Positions 10,718-22,008 of a stretch of 64,000 nt of DNA are shown here, one piece after another. The notes under the pieces are model-generated. The model worked only from the letters and a program-made list of their open reading frames with translations. It searched no databases and had not been told where the DNA came from. Made by a program: the position numbers and the translations under genes. The stretch comes from Orychophragmus violaceus (taxonomy: Eukaryota; Streptophyta; Magnoliopsida; Brassicales; Brassicaceae): positions 102,403,994-102,467,993 of the forward strand of contig CM058233.1 in the NCBI GenBank assembly GCA_030180135.1, written 5' to 3'. Positions within the stretch are counted from its first letter, which is position 1, and every line of letters starts with the position of its first letter.

Positions 10718-11467
10718 AACGATAACCATCTTTTGTTGCTTAGCAATATATTGTGTGCAAAACTAAGTATGGAGAATCTCTAAGTTAAGTGAAGGAAAAT
10801 ATGTAATCAGTCCTTTTGAAACTCTAGTATTTATGCTCAATTTGTGTAATACATTGAAGCTCTTGTAGACCATCCTTATGTTTGCACCCATTTGTGATTA
10901 GATTAACGGTTAATTGAGGTATAATTAGGGGAAACAAATGCATAAATTTTTATCAAATCTTAATTTAATTTGAAGGCTTATAAAACCAATGCATATTAAT
11001 TTTTAAAATTTGTGGACCAATGTCAATGTTTTATCTTAGCTAAAATCATAGGAAATTGTGAACCAAGCGGGAGAAGGAAAACCTACGCTTGAAAGTTGAA
11101 ACAATGGTTATTAGCAATCAGAGGTTCTACCGGAGAAGTCAGTCGATAAATTGTACCTGCGACAGAGAACAATGGTGACGTATATGAATCATTAATTTTA
11201 CTTGAAAATATAAATATAAATTAGGAAAACAAACCGGTCAAAAGATGTGATTAATACGCGGTCAGAAGGACTTGTTGCACAAGAAAGTGGTCAAGGTCAT
11301 CTCTGGTCAAGAACGATGGTGACAGGATTATGCTGTTTGGTCAAAGTTATTTTGTGACAAAAAATTATAAGCTTTGAATGGTACTAGTGGTTTGGATCCA
11401 ATTAATAAATGGTCAAAACAGCTTTTATTTAACAGTTGTAATATTTAGTCTGAAATAGTACAGATAG
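10718..11467. other. intergenic DNA between SAWADEE gene and retroposon
   Basis: Includes the SAWADEE gene 3' flank. Nothing else is recognised; several ggtcaaa / gtcaag words recur at 11240-11420 without forming a clear repeat unit. Confidence 0.5.
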
Positions 11468-12701
11468 AAAGACAATTATAGAGATTCCACAGAAAAAGAG
11501 ATTCGTTCGCCCTAGCTTGAAGAGCTCCCAGTCCCGATTTTCGAGGCGCCGCCAACTCTCCGGTTTCGAGCTTCTCTGCTCTCCGGCGGCCGACGATTCC
11601 TCATGTCGCTGCCGGAGAGGTTCTTTTTTCGATCCTAGTTCTCTGTAGTTGTCACCTCTCTGATCCAAACTTGGCCGAGCCGCTTCGCATCTCCAGTTAT
11701 GACTCGACGACGGTGCTCTCAGTTCACGGCGTCGTTCTTCTTTTCGGTGGTCTTCTTCGCGACGTGGTGGTCTACGGCTTCAGCTGGTCTCGGCTTGTGG
11801 TGGTACGTCGGCTCCTGGTCCGTTGCAAGACTCTTTCTCGCCTCCTCTCTTGAGGTTTCTTGCCGGCAGTTTCTAATTCCGGTCGGTCCTCTCTGTGTGA
11901 CGGCGGCGCAACCGTTTCCCTTCTCGATCCGGATGATCCTTCTCGTAACCTCGCCGTCGCGTTTGCGATGTGTTGAGGTAATCTTGGGTTGGTTGGGTGG
12001 CTGGTTTAGGTTGGTTAGCTTTGGTTTGGGGTGGGTTTATCCGGTTTAGTTTAAATCTGGTTACCTCTGCTAGTAGGATAAATTGGTGATATGGTTTTAG
12101 CTCTAGTTTCTCAGCTTGTTTCTTTGTGGTTAACTTTGGTTTCGTTTAGAGTGCTTTTCAATCGGGGTTTCTTTTAGATCTGTTATTTGGATTGTTTAGA
12201 CTTTGCTGGAGATTTGGGTTCGGTTAGGGCTTCTATCTAGGTTTGATTTAGACGTTTATGAGTGCGTCTTTACCGCATCCGAAAGAGGTTTAGGAGAACT
12301 TTCTTAGGTTCTTTCTTGTCGGATTATGAAGTTTTGTTTCTAGGTTCTGGGTTGGTGAGAGAGTGTGTCTCTGTGAGTCTCCAGGTTGTTGATGTTATCG
12401 TTCGGTGAGCCGTGGGCTACGGCGATTTATCTCGCTCTTTCCTCTTTTGCGGTTACCACAATTTGCAAGTTTGAGTTGTTATGGTTATCCATTGTGTTAT
12501 CGATTTATGTTTCCTTTAGCTGTAGGTTTTAGCAACCCTTTATGGGCTTTTGTTTCCGGGGATTTCTTGTTTTTCCGCCGGCTTAGTTTCTGGAGAAGGT
12601 TTTGTCTTCTGCCAGCTTTGTATCCCAAAAACGCATCTCATCCTTGTTTAATAAAAAGTATCTCTTCAGATGGAAAAAAAAAAAAAAAAGACAATTATAG
12701 A
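11468..12701 (+). mobile_element. 1.2-kb non-coding retroposon with 15-bp TSD (plus strand)
   Basis: aaagacaattataga occurs at 11468-11482 and 12687-12701. The insert 11483-12686 ends TTTAATAAAAAGTATCTC then TTCAGATGG and about 16 A. It begins GATTCCACAG and is rich in CTCCGGCGGC-type sequence in the first 500 bp. ORFs (for example 11699-12049) show no domain. Its size, base composition, TSD and 3' end resemble the retroposon at 8657-9684, but the two are not obvious sequence copies. Confidence 0.78.
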
Positions 12702-12730
12702 CCAAAAAATAAGAAAGACAATTATAGACC
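12687..12730 (+). repeat. tandem copy of the TSD segment
   Basis: aaagacaattatagacc at 12687-12703 recurs at 12714-12730 with aaaaaataag in between. It could be a second, A-tail-only insertion at the same target site or simple duplication of the right flank. Confidence 0.55.
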
Positions 12731-13140
12731 AAATGCAGAACATTTTCATAAACAAATTAATTTGGTCTATGATCACAAAATTATTACAGACCAAACTTTT
12801 ACAATGATTAGTTCTGCATTCAAAGTCTATGGGTAAGTAAAGTTCTTTTTAACAAAGGCCAGGTCTAGTATGGAATCAATTTGGTATGGTTATAATTTTT
12901 GTTTATGATTTTGGTTTTCCAAGCATGGAAAAAGCGAAGCAGAGAATAACCAGTTGAAATAAAATATGAAAAATTCAATACAAGACAACTTAAAACAAAT
13001 GTTATGCAGCAATAACAGAAATCATTTTTCAAAAAGATTCAGTGGCCGCTACAACCACACCTAAAAAAACCTGACAACCACACCTTAAATTTCCTCATAG
13101 AATCAATGTTTGAAAGGTTTCTATGAACTCTGGAGCGGTT

Positions 13141-15929
13141 TTACTTAACATCAATCAGTTCGACGTCAAACGACAGCCAAGCGTTAGGAGGAATCTGGCT
13201 ACCAGCACCGCCAGCACCGTACCTGTGAACCACATCCCATCAAAATGTTAAAAACAAAACACCACAATCAAGAAAACAAGATGATTGCAATTGACTTACC
13301 CCATTGCTGGAGGAATTGTAAGCCTTCTTTTGTCACCAACACGCATGCCTGTGGAATTCAAAAACTTAACATCAAAACAACCTATTGCACATTTTCAACA
13401 AAGTGAAGAAAACCAGTAAGAAATTTAGGTTACCATTAACGCCAACATCCCATCCCTTAATGACTTGACCAACACCTGCAGGTTTACAACAAGCGCATAA
13501 GTATCAAGTACCATTCACAAGACTGTAATTCTCAACTAATTTCTTTTGCATCTAGTTAAAATACAAACCTAGACGGAATTTAAAAGGTGCTTTTCCAATA
13601 TTGGAATCGAAGATCTTCCCATTCTTCTGAAGCTTTCCAATGTAGCGGACACTAACCTGCACTCAAAGACGATGGAATGAGCTCTGAAAATCTCGGAAAA
13701 CAGACCAAGGCTAACAAAATACATTGATGCACACTCTTATAGATTGCCCTCAAACCAAGCCGGACATAGACAATTTGGTTAGAGTTCACCACTATATAAG
13801 TCTTATAAGGCATTGATTCGTTCACTTCCTATCCAATGTGGATCTTTGAATACCCACATTTTTATATTACACTACCACCTTGTTGAATAGTCTACGTGAC
13901 ATATATGCAGTAACCTTACGATATTGTATAGGCAAATTACTACCGACTACAAGTATACCTGTTTTCCAGGAGTAGCTTTCTTGCCGTTGGGTCTTCCCAT
14001 GCTTAACTCTTCAACAACGAGTCCATTTGGGTATGTCCGTTCTTGAGAAGCCTTGGAGTTCACTTGATTCTTCTCTGTTGAAGCTGATTTTGGTTTCTCA
14101 ACACTGCTAGGAATGGTTTTACTCTCCACTGTAGCTTCCTCATTTGTGTTCTTTTTCTTCTTGTTTTTCTTCTCAGCAGTTTTAACTGGGGTCTTGGAGC
14201 TTTCACTCCTACAACTCCATGAAAAGCACAGAAATGGTTAGATGAGAAAGCTCTGAAAGAACCGTTGTATACATGACACAAAGCCTTCTTTACTTTGTGA
14301 CATAATGACACAAATTTCTAAAATATGACATGTATGCTTTCTATTCTAAAAAAATCCCTCAAACCAAGATATAGGAGTTCTTACATGGAAATGTTGGTTT
14401 GTTCATCCGCTTCCTCATTTGAGGCATTTTCCACACTCTTCTTTTCTTTCTGATTTTTCTTCTTTTTATTCTTGTTTACACTGGAACAAATTATAGAAAC
14501 TACTTCATATTCCCACAATACTTGCTAGCATATGATATGTTCGCTATGCCTCAGCGTCTTTAAGAGATCAAAGAGAAGGGTACCTTTCTTGCTCAGAAGC
14601 CTTGGCCTTGCGTTTTTTGTTGCTGCCTTGTTCGTCATCATCTAAGTCCATCTTCGCACCAGACTTCTTCTCTGATTCAGGTGTTTTCTCTTTGTGAATA
14701 GGAAGACCATCTTCATCTTCACTTTCGCTTTCCAGAACTAGATCATGGTCAGTCTCTTTGACAATGATTTGCTTATTTGCGTTCTCATCTTTGCTAGCTT
14801 GACTCTTCTTCTTGGATCGTTTGGTCTTGTTATCTTTAGCGGGCGTCTCCTCATCTTCTATCTCCTCAATTACAACTAGCAAAAATACCAATCAGTTTGT
14901 GCTACCATTACAAGGAAAAATAACAAAATCACACAGCAGTTGCATATATTATAAACGCAGATGTAGAAGAGGATCTGCAACTAGGAGGAAGGAGCTGGCA
15001 CACAAATTCACGTTTACATATATAAGTTTGAAAAGCTAAATCATTTTATCAATATCTTTTTGAAAGCTTGTAGCTACATGACAAGAGTGACATTTTAAAA
15101 TGCTTCTGGATTGTGGTTAACATCTGTGGATAGAAAATTACCTCCACTGTTTGGGACAGAAGACTGACGATACACATCAAGATTGCTATCAAGGAAGTCC
15201 TCCAATTCATCCATATGATCCTCATCCTCGTCACTATCATAGTCAGACCCTTCTGACTCAGTTTCACCAATATCGATACCATCTCTACTATTGTAGCAAT
15301 GAAAACTTGGAAGATTACTAGCAGATGGAACATAGACTAAATTGGTATCGTTAACTAATAGCAAAGAAAGGATACGAATCATCTACATCCTGCTCATACT
15401 CTTCATCATAAGACTCCAAGAATCCAGACAGATGGATGCTTCTGTCACCAGTCACCGAGAACTCAACTGGCTCGTCATCATCATCAAACTCAAGATTCAG
15501 AGAGCAAGATTCGGTTTTGTTTTGTAACAATGAACACAAGTAAATCGGTGTGTTTCCTCCTATTGAACACTGAATCACACTTCTCTCTTTGCCCGAACCC
15601 GCGCCTAGAGTTGCCTGAATGGTAGCAAAGCAATACATAGTCTCAACGAGCTATACACAGAAAAATAAACAATTTCCTAGCAAATCTACAAAACCGATTC
15701 GAACAAGTTTATACCTGGGTCAGGTGAAGCTTCCCTTGTTCGTTTTTCGGATGATAAGCTTGAGGTTTCCCAGGTTTCACTTCAAGTCCTGAAAAAAGTT
15801 AAGATAAACACAATCGGAACCACGAATCAAAGAAACGGCGAGACCATACAACACATTGAACAGTAAACTTAATCCTCGAGGCTGAAATATGACGAGATCA
15901 TATCGCATAGACTAACCCCAGAAACCCAT
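13141..15929 (-). CDS. FKBP53: FKBP-type peptidyl-prolyl isomerase / nucleoplasmin-fold histone chaperone FKBP53
   Basis: Eleven exons on the minus strand join in frame: 15929-15917, 15788-15715, 15614-15376, 15287-15142, 14875-14584, 14480-14385, 14208-13959, 13656-13569, 13475-13434, 13348-13300, 13222-13141, giving 456 aa. N-terminal MGFWGLEVKPGKPQAY through about residue 100 is the FKBP53-type nucleoplasmin-like domain; then come long acidic stretches (DSDEDED, SESEDEDG) and Lys-rich patches (KKRKAK, KKNKKKKN) likely to be nuclear signals. The C-terminal ~110 residues are the FKBP domain, keeping the ligand-pocket residues: Y (VRYIG), F-D (IFDSN), F (FKFRLG), V-I (GQVIKG), W (GWDVG), Y (MGYG) and F (SFDVEL). 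In Arabidopsis FKBP53 is a nuclear histone chaperone that represses rDNA. Micro-exon 1 (13 nt) encodes only MGFW plus one base. Confidence 0.93.
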
Positions 15930-16212
15930 TTTCGGCTCGGCGTCGATAAACCCTTGAAATTGAGACGGCAACTTGTGACTAAAACCCTAGAACGAGGGGA
16001 GGGTTTTTGCAGACGCTTTATAAGATGAGCGGTTTTCGAGGTTATTCGGTTTCGAGAACCAATCGACCGGTAACTTGGGCCTTCGTGGGTTTCTCAGTGA
16101 GGCCCAAAATAGCCTGAAACTAAATTTATCAGTTTATTTCTCCAACCAGCCAGCCAATCAAAAACAAAATTATTTCTCAACCAAGCTAATTTACAAGCTT
16201 TTTTTTGGGTCC
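15930..16212. other. FKBP53 upstream region
   Basis: Contains the presumed FKBP53 5' UTR and promoter (minus strand). A telomere-box-like aaaccctag at 15983-15991, common in promoters of plant growth genes, lies 54 bp upstream of the ATG. Confidence 0.45.
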
Positions 16213-16761
16213 ACTTTAACTAGGGCTGGGCATTTTATCCGAAATCCGAATTCGAACCCGAACTCGATCCGAAAAATCCGATACCGATCCGAACCGATTT
16301 TAAAAAATACCTGAATGGGGCTTAAGTCAAAGTATTTCGGATAATGGGTAATATCCGAACCCAAACTGAACCCGAACGGGTACCTGAAGTAACCCAAAGT
16401 TTAATCTAATTTCGGTTAGTTCTGATACTTTCGAGTATTTTAGGGTAGTTTGTGTAGTTTTTATTTTTATATTTTGGGTAATACATTTATTTTAAGTAAT
16501 TTCGAATATTTTTAGGTAATTTGAGTATATGTTTTACAGGAATTTTGAGTAATACAAATATTTTTGAGTAGTTTTCCCGAATTTTCAAAAATTTTATAGT
16601 GACTTCAGGTACCCGAATCCGACCTGAATCCGATACGTCCTGAACCAAACCCGATCCGATATTTATAAATACCCGAACGGGTTCTCTAACCCTAAACCCG
16701 AAAACCCGAAATACCGACCCGAACCCGAATGGATACCCGAACGCCCAGACCTAACTTTAAC
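16213..16761. mobile_element. hAT-type MITE with 8-bp TSD
   Basis: The 533-bp element at 16221-16753 has termini TAGGGCTGGGC and, inverted, TAGGTCTGGGC (one mismatch), and is flanked by actttaac on both sides (16213-16220, 16754-16761). Eight-bp duplications with TAGGG-type termini mark hAT elements. The interior is built from many variants of acccgaa / ccgatccgaa, giving a self-complementary low-complexity body without ORF. Confidence 0.88.
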
Positions 16762-17225
16762 AAACATACTAAAAACCACTTTTGTAAGCTCACTATATCA
16801 GCTGCTACTAGTGTTCAATCCGGGGTTTAGATCGGTTATAATTTAGATTTACAAGATTTTTAGTGTTCGATCCGGGTTTTTCAAAGACAGTATCTAATAT
16901 AGAAGAACCAAATTACTATAGATAAGAAATTAAACGGTTTTGGTTCAGATTTTATCTAACTAGTGGATTTTTAAGTTTCAAATCAGAACTCCTTTCAAAG
17001 TAACAATATTCACTCTCATGTTTGATCTTTTGTAATTTTACTTTAAAATACCTCCAAGTTATTAAAAACCAATGTGATAACAATAAATCGACCTTTTCAA
17101 TTTATGCATGAACCGACGGACGAGCATCCATTGGCGGTCAAATGAGTTCTACGGTATTTCTCATGGTCTTTATTTCCGCAAAGAATCACCACTAACACTT
17201 CATGCATACTCTGACGTGAATTAGG

Positions 17226-17640
17226 TTGGTGATACGGATGACTTCGTCTCAACCAACACCTACATGATCTTTCTTTGAAACATACCAGTCGCATGGACGT
17301 CAAAGAAGCAAAAGAGTGTTGCACGATCGTCGACTGAAACGAAAATAGGTCAATTGCAAATATGTTATCATAAGTAAGTTGGATATGTTCTCTACTCACT
17401 GAACTTCACATCTCACTGCCAAATGCGCCTATAATATACTACGGCAACATAGATGTATCAACTAAAGACCAGTTAGCTGATGTCTTTACGAAAGTGCTAC
17501 TCTATTCAACAAGATTGGAGTCACTCACATACCTCCATCTTGAGGAGGCGTATAGACTAAAGATAGATTAGTCAATGTATAATACCTAATGTCTCATGTA
17601 TTCCTATAAATACTATGTACATGTTATTCTAATTAATACA
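17226..17640 (+). pseudogene. Ty1/copia retrotransposon remnant (RNase H end and LTR start)
   Basis: Frames read GDTDDFVSTNTYMIFL, stop, then PVAWTSKKQKSVARSSTE, the conserved copia RNase H SKKQ-SSTEAEY motif, followed after indels by YGNIDVSTKDQLADVFTKV at 17443-17500. A polypurine stretch ttgaggagg at 17540 is followed by LTR-like sequence to about 17640. Stops and frameshifts show it is dead. No second LTR or upstream integrase/RT was found. Confidence 0.8.
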
Positions 17641-17890
17641 ATTCAGCTCATTAACATATATATATATATGTCATTAGTGAAAAGCTACAATAAAACTTTA
17701 TAAACTAATACTCAATAAAATAATAATTATGATAAATTAATAAATTTAACTGATTTTTAGTTAGACCAATTTAAAATATAACACAAATAATAATATAATA
17801 ATTTATTTGAAAATCATATATAAATTATAGTTTTATAAATACAATAAATTAGTAAATAACATATAAAAATCTATGCAAATATTTATTTGT

Positions 17891-18132
17891 CCAAGCTCTT
17901 GTGGTCAAGTGGTTGGGGACGGGTCTTGGACGCTAACACGTTCCGGGTTCGATCCTCCTTCCATGCGAAACTAAGTCACATTTGTTTAAGGACACCCACA
18001 TCGATATGGGCCTTGCTTTAGGGACCCATTTGAATACCCGGAGAGAGGGTCTATCCATAGGCTGCACCTCCCCTTGGGGATTAGTCTGAGCCCTTTCATA
18101 GGCTCGAGATACATCCAGGTTAATAAAAAAAT
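17891..18132 (+). mobile_element. tRNA-derived SINE
   Basis: An internal Pol III promoter is visible: A box TGGTCAAGTGG (17902-17912) and B box GGTTCGATCC (17946-17955) at the usual 33-bp spacing. A ~165-bp unrelated body follows (cctccccttggggatt..., catccaggttaat) and ends in a short A-run at 18126-18132. Total about 240 bp fits plant SINEs. It is not a functional tRNA because no cloverleaf or acceptor stem can be made. Flanks share only aatattt, so the TSD is eroded. Confidence 0.82.
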
Positions 18133-19407
18133 GAATATTTTCATTCTTGTATTCACATAACTCTTTACATATTTGATATTTATTTGCTTTTATAGTATTT
18201 TTTAAGATAAAGATATATGATACTAAATAAAGAAGAATAAACTCAATTATCTTTAATACAATTATATGAATATGATAATATAAACATGTAATGCAATCTA
18301 TATCTTAACATTTATGTTAAAAAGAAACGGAAAATAATAAACAATATGAAAATAAAAATGTGAATATTTAAATAAAATTAGTTTGAATAAAGATTTTTTT
18401 TTATAGAAAATATACATTTAGTGAAAAATTGTTATTTCAAATCAAAAAAAAATTGGAAAAATATTTCATTCAAATTAATTATTTAAATTAATAACTATAT
18501 AAATTAATAAAATATTAAAATCTCAACATTATTAATTTATAAAAAATTTACTGTGTGTGCAATTTTTTTTTTTATAATAGAGGCAACAATGATATCACAA
18601 ATCGAAATGTACGGTTGACTGTTGACCTTAGAGGGTAGTTTCATAACTTACACATATTCTGGCGAGGCCGTCTACGCGCCTTCTCGATTTGATGCGATCG
18701 CAGACGGCATTCATTGCTCCGGAAGAAGAAGAAGAAGAAGACAATAATGATTAAATTTCCACTTTTAATTAATTTCGATAAACTAATAACTAACCTCTGT
18801 TATCCATCACTCTTCTGGTTTTCTCTTTGAGCTCGCTTTACGAACAAGACGACACACAACCATAATAAGATTCCTCGTCTCTGGCAAAATTTCCCCTGAT
18901 TTTTCGAGGTCAATAGATTCTCTTTGGTTTTGTTCGTTAGTTTGCATGTTGGATCTCTCACACGAAGATATAGTCTTGTTTTCTCTTTGTTTTCTTCCCT
19001 GAAAATCTGATGGTGAATATGTATGCTTCAAGCTGAATCTGAGTTAGATTCACAGTACATTTTGGGTTAGATCGCTGATTTATGCAGAAAGATGAATGCT
19101 TTTCATTAGAAAATCGATTTGCTGGGTTATATTATTTACTAGTTAGTGTACTCTTTAGTGAGATCGATGATGTTGCTCGTTCTTTCCAATTTAGTATGGC
19201 TGCTCATTGTGTTCTTCTTCCAGATTCAAGTGCTTTTGAAGGCGATTGGAGGAATCTTCAATCGAGTCGCTTAATTCAGTGGAAGATTGCAATCCCACTG
19301 ACGAAATCATATTGCTTGGACTGCATTTACCTTCAACCATTTTGAAGAATGTTATAGGCTTTGTTCTTCTTGTTGGCATTGTTTCTTGGTCTGTAGGAGG
19401 AAAAGCC
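18133..19407. other. intergenic DNA and TBL18 upstream region
   Basis: AT-rich to 18600, then sequence with gene-like composition. 19030-19400 is probably 5' UTR and possibly a 5' intron of TBL18: a pyrimidine-rich tract ending tctgtag at 19390-19397 looks like a splice acceptor 10 bp before the favoured ATG. SHB1, expected in this interval by synteny, is not detectable. Confidence 0.5.
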
Positions 19408-21637
19408 ATGGCATTGGGTTCTCCTAAAGTTTCTATATTTGTGGCTGGATTTCCTCGGAAGGTATCTACAATTGCAATTGCTATAGGGGGATTAACATCC
19501 TTCTTTGTTTTTGGATTGTTGTTTCGTCATTCGTATCCAATCAGTTCCTCAGTTAGTGGGATATTTTATGGAAATGGGACTCCTGAACAAGTTGAAATCC
19601 CTTTAACTTTGAGCAACCATACCGTAGAAGCCCTTCACACGAGTAGCGACATATATACTTCAGATAAAAATCTGACTTCTTATTCTCGCTCAGACTCTCC
19701 AGATGGTGTTAGCACAAACATAATACCGCCAGATTTGGAGAAACCTTTGATGCAAGAGAAAGAGGACACGGTCTCTCTGGATACAACTGATGTTGGATCA
19801 GGTGAGAGTAAAACCAATGTTTCCAAGGCTGGAGACACTCCAAGTGTATCATCTCCTTCACATGATCACTCTGAATCTGCTTCAGCAGAAACAGGTACTG
19901 TTTTTAAACATGCCAGTTTCCATTTACATAGCTTGTATTATTTGGGAAATCTTGAATTATGGTAGCTTAATTTTCTATAAACAAAAATAAACAAGTATGT
20001 GAATGATATAAGTTGAGTTATGCAATTTTATGGCAAATTGTTTAAGTGTCTGATTAGCTTATTAAGGAGGTGATTAGCTCTAGCCTATAGGTCTGCAGAA
20101 TCTAGCCTTAGGATTGACTGTAGGTTTATTGAGTTGGTGAGAGAGCAATTAGTGAGGGCTGAGCTTGTAAGGATGTATTGGCATATATTGTTTTAGGCGG
20201 TGGATTTTCTAGGCTTTGTTTGGGCATTTGGTTGAGAGTTCTCTCTGGTTTGGTAAATTGGAATGAGAAAAGAAGTTTCGTAGCTCTGTTCATGTCAGTT
20301 TACTTGATAGTTAGACTTCAGTTCCTTGCTTCTCAATAATTAGTTGTTCCATGTTTTCTAATTCTGTCATTAATTTGTTGCTCAGTCCAACTTTTGATTG
20401 CTTGTAGAGTGTGATTTATATCAAGGTAGTTGGTTTTATTATCCGGGGGGACCTTTGTACACGAACAACTCTTGCCCCGTCCTGACGCAGATGCAGAATT
20501 GCCAGGGCAATGGAAGACCTGATAAGGGATATGAGAACTGGAGATGGAAACCGTCTCAGTGTGACCTTCCTCGGTTTGATGCCAGGAAATTTCTCGAGCT
20601 GATGAGAGGCAAGACATTGGCCTTCATAGGTGATTCAGTAGCTCGAAATCAAATGGAGTCTATGATGTGCCTTCTTTGGCAGGCAAGTAATTCTTCTTTG
20701 GGTCATTTGTCTTTGAAGATTCAGTTAATGGTTAAAACCTGTACAAGGGATCTATAGTGTTGCTTTATTTCGCTTCATGAAACTGTATATTAACAACTTA
20801 GATTGCTGGTTTCAGGTTGAAACACCGGTCAATCGTGGGAGCCGAAAGATGCAGAGATGGTATTTTAAGTCATCATCAGTAATGATTGCCCGTATTTGGT
20901 CATCTTGGCTTGTCCATCAGTTCAATGAAAAATTTGATTATGCTCCTGAAGGTGTCACCAAACTAAAGCTGGACCTTCCTGATGAGCGCATAATAGAAGC
21001 TCTTCCGAAATTTGACGTGGTTGTCCTGTCATCAGGGCACTGGTTTGCAAAGCAGTCTGTCTACATATTAAAGGACGAGATCGTTGGAGGCCAATTATGG
21101 TGGCCAGACAAATCAAAACCCATGAAAATCAACAACGTGGAAGCATTCGGAATATCAGTTGAAACAATCCTAAAGTCCATGGCTACACACCCAAACTACA
21201 CCGGTTTGACCATTGTGAGAACATGGTCACCTGATCACTACGAGGGTGGTGCTTGGAACACAGGTGGTTCATGCACCGGGAAAGAAGAACCCATCCTTCC
21301 TGGTAAGCTAGTGAAAAATGGGTTCACAGAGATAATGCACGAGAAGCAAGCGACTGGATTTAACCGAGCAGTTGATGGAGTCGCGGATAGCTTGAAGGTG
21401 AAGTTAAAGCTGATGGATATTACAGAGGCCTTTGGGTATCGCCATGATGGTCATCCTGGTCCGTACAGAAGTCCGGACCCAAACAAGATTACTAAAAGGG
21501 GACCGGATGGACGACCTCCCCCTCAGGACTGCTTGCACTGGTGCATGCCGGGACCGGTAGATACATGGAACGAAATGGTCTTGGAGCTCATAAGAAGAGA
21601 CTTCGAGGGCAGGACAATGATAAATTCATCGTCTTAA
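19408..21637 (+). CDS. TBL18: Trichome birefringence-like protein (putative polysaccharide O-acetyltransferase), TBL18-like
   Basis: Exons 19408-19894, 20408-20682 and 20816-21637 give 527 aa. A single membrane anchor (residues about 14-38, STIAIAIGGLTSFFVFGLLF) is followed by a Ser/Thr-rich stem, the TBL domain from ECDLYQGSWFYYPGGPLY, the GDS motif FIGDSVARNQ and the C-terminal DxxH motif DCLHWCMPGPVDTW. The GDS Ser and the DxxH Asp/His form the catalytic triad of this Golgi family, which acetylates cell-wall xylan, mannan or pectin. Intron 1 is GT-AG; intron 2 begins GC (CAG|GCAAGT) and ends AG. An in-frame upstream ATG (19246) would add 54 residues, but ATG at 19408 sits in a good context (gccATGG) and follows an apparent acceptor, so it is preferred. 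Confidence 0.92.
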
Positions 21638-22008
21638 CTTGGTTTTGAAACTCAAGGGAGAGAATATATTACATGATTTTATACTTCTAATTCTTGATTA
21701 GTGATGTAAACCAAATATAAAGTATCACTTGTAGATTTGTAGCAGCCACGGTGAGGTAGGATTAGATTCCTTCGAACCGTACTTGTTCCACTATACTTTT
21801 TGGTTTGCTTGTGTCTCGACTCGTGAGGTATTCCTATTAGGACATAATTGAAATTTTAACAAGTCTGTGCTTCTAGTTGAAATGTTAAAAACGACTTGGA
21901 TTAAAATGAAATTATGTATATATTTGGGGGTTTATGTGCAAACAAATTGGTCGCTGAGTAGTAATCGCTCAGCTCACCCAAGGCTTGTACTTTTGCTTTG
22001 GAGTGAAA
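21638..22008. other. TBL18-CLPT1 intergenic region
   Basis: 371 bp between stop and start codons holding the TBL18 3' UTR and the CLPT1 promoter. Nothing else is seen. Confidence 0.6.
21917..21924 (+). promoter_or_regulatory. possible TATA box for CLPT1
   Basis: TATATATT lies about 85 bp upstream of the CLPT1 ATG in the short TBL18-CLPT1 gap. Position and sequence fit a TATA element, but AT-rich context weakens the call. Confidence 0.4.

Noticed and set aside
11483..12686. Protein-coding gene in the GC-rich segment (ORFs 11699-12049, 12405-12836)
   Set aside because: No domain, frames start and stop without splice continuity, and TSD plus poly(A) identify a retroposon.
17891..17965. tRNA gene
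   Set aside because: A and B boxes are present but no acceptor stem or cloverleaf forms; the unit continues into a SINE body with A-tail.
19246..19407. In-frame upstream ATG adding 54 residues to TBL18
   Set aside because: The segment ends in an apparent splice acceptor and the ATG at 19408 has better context and fits the family's N-terminus; kept only as an alternative.
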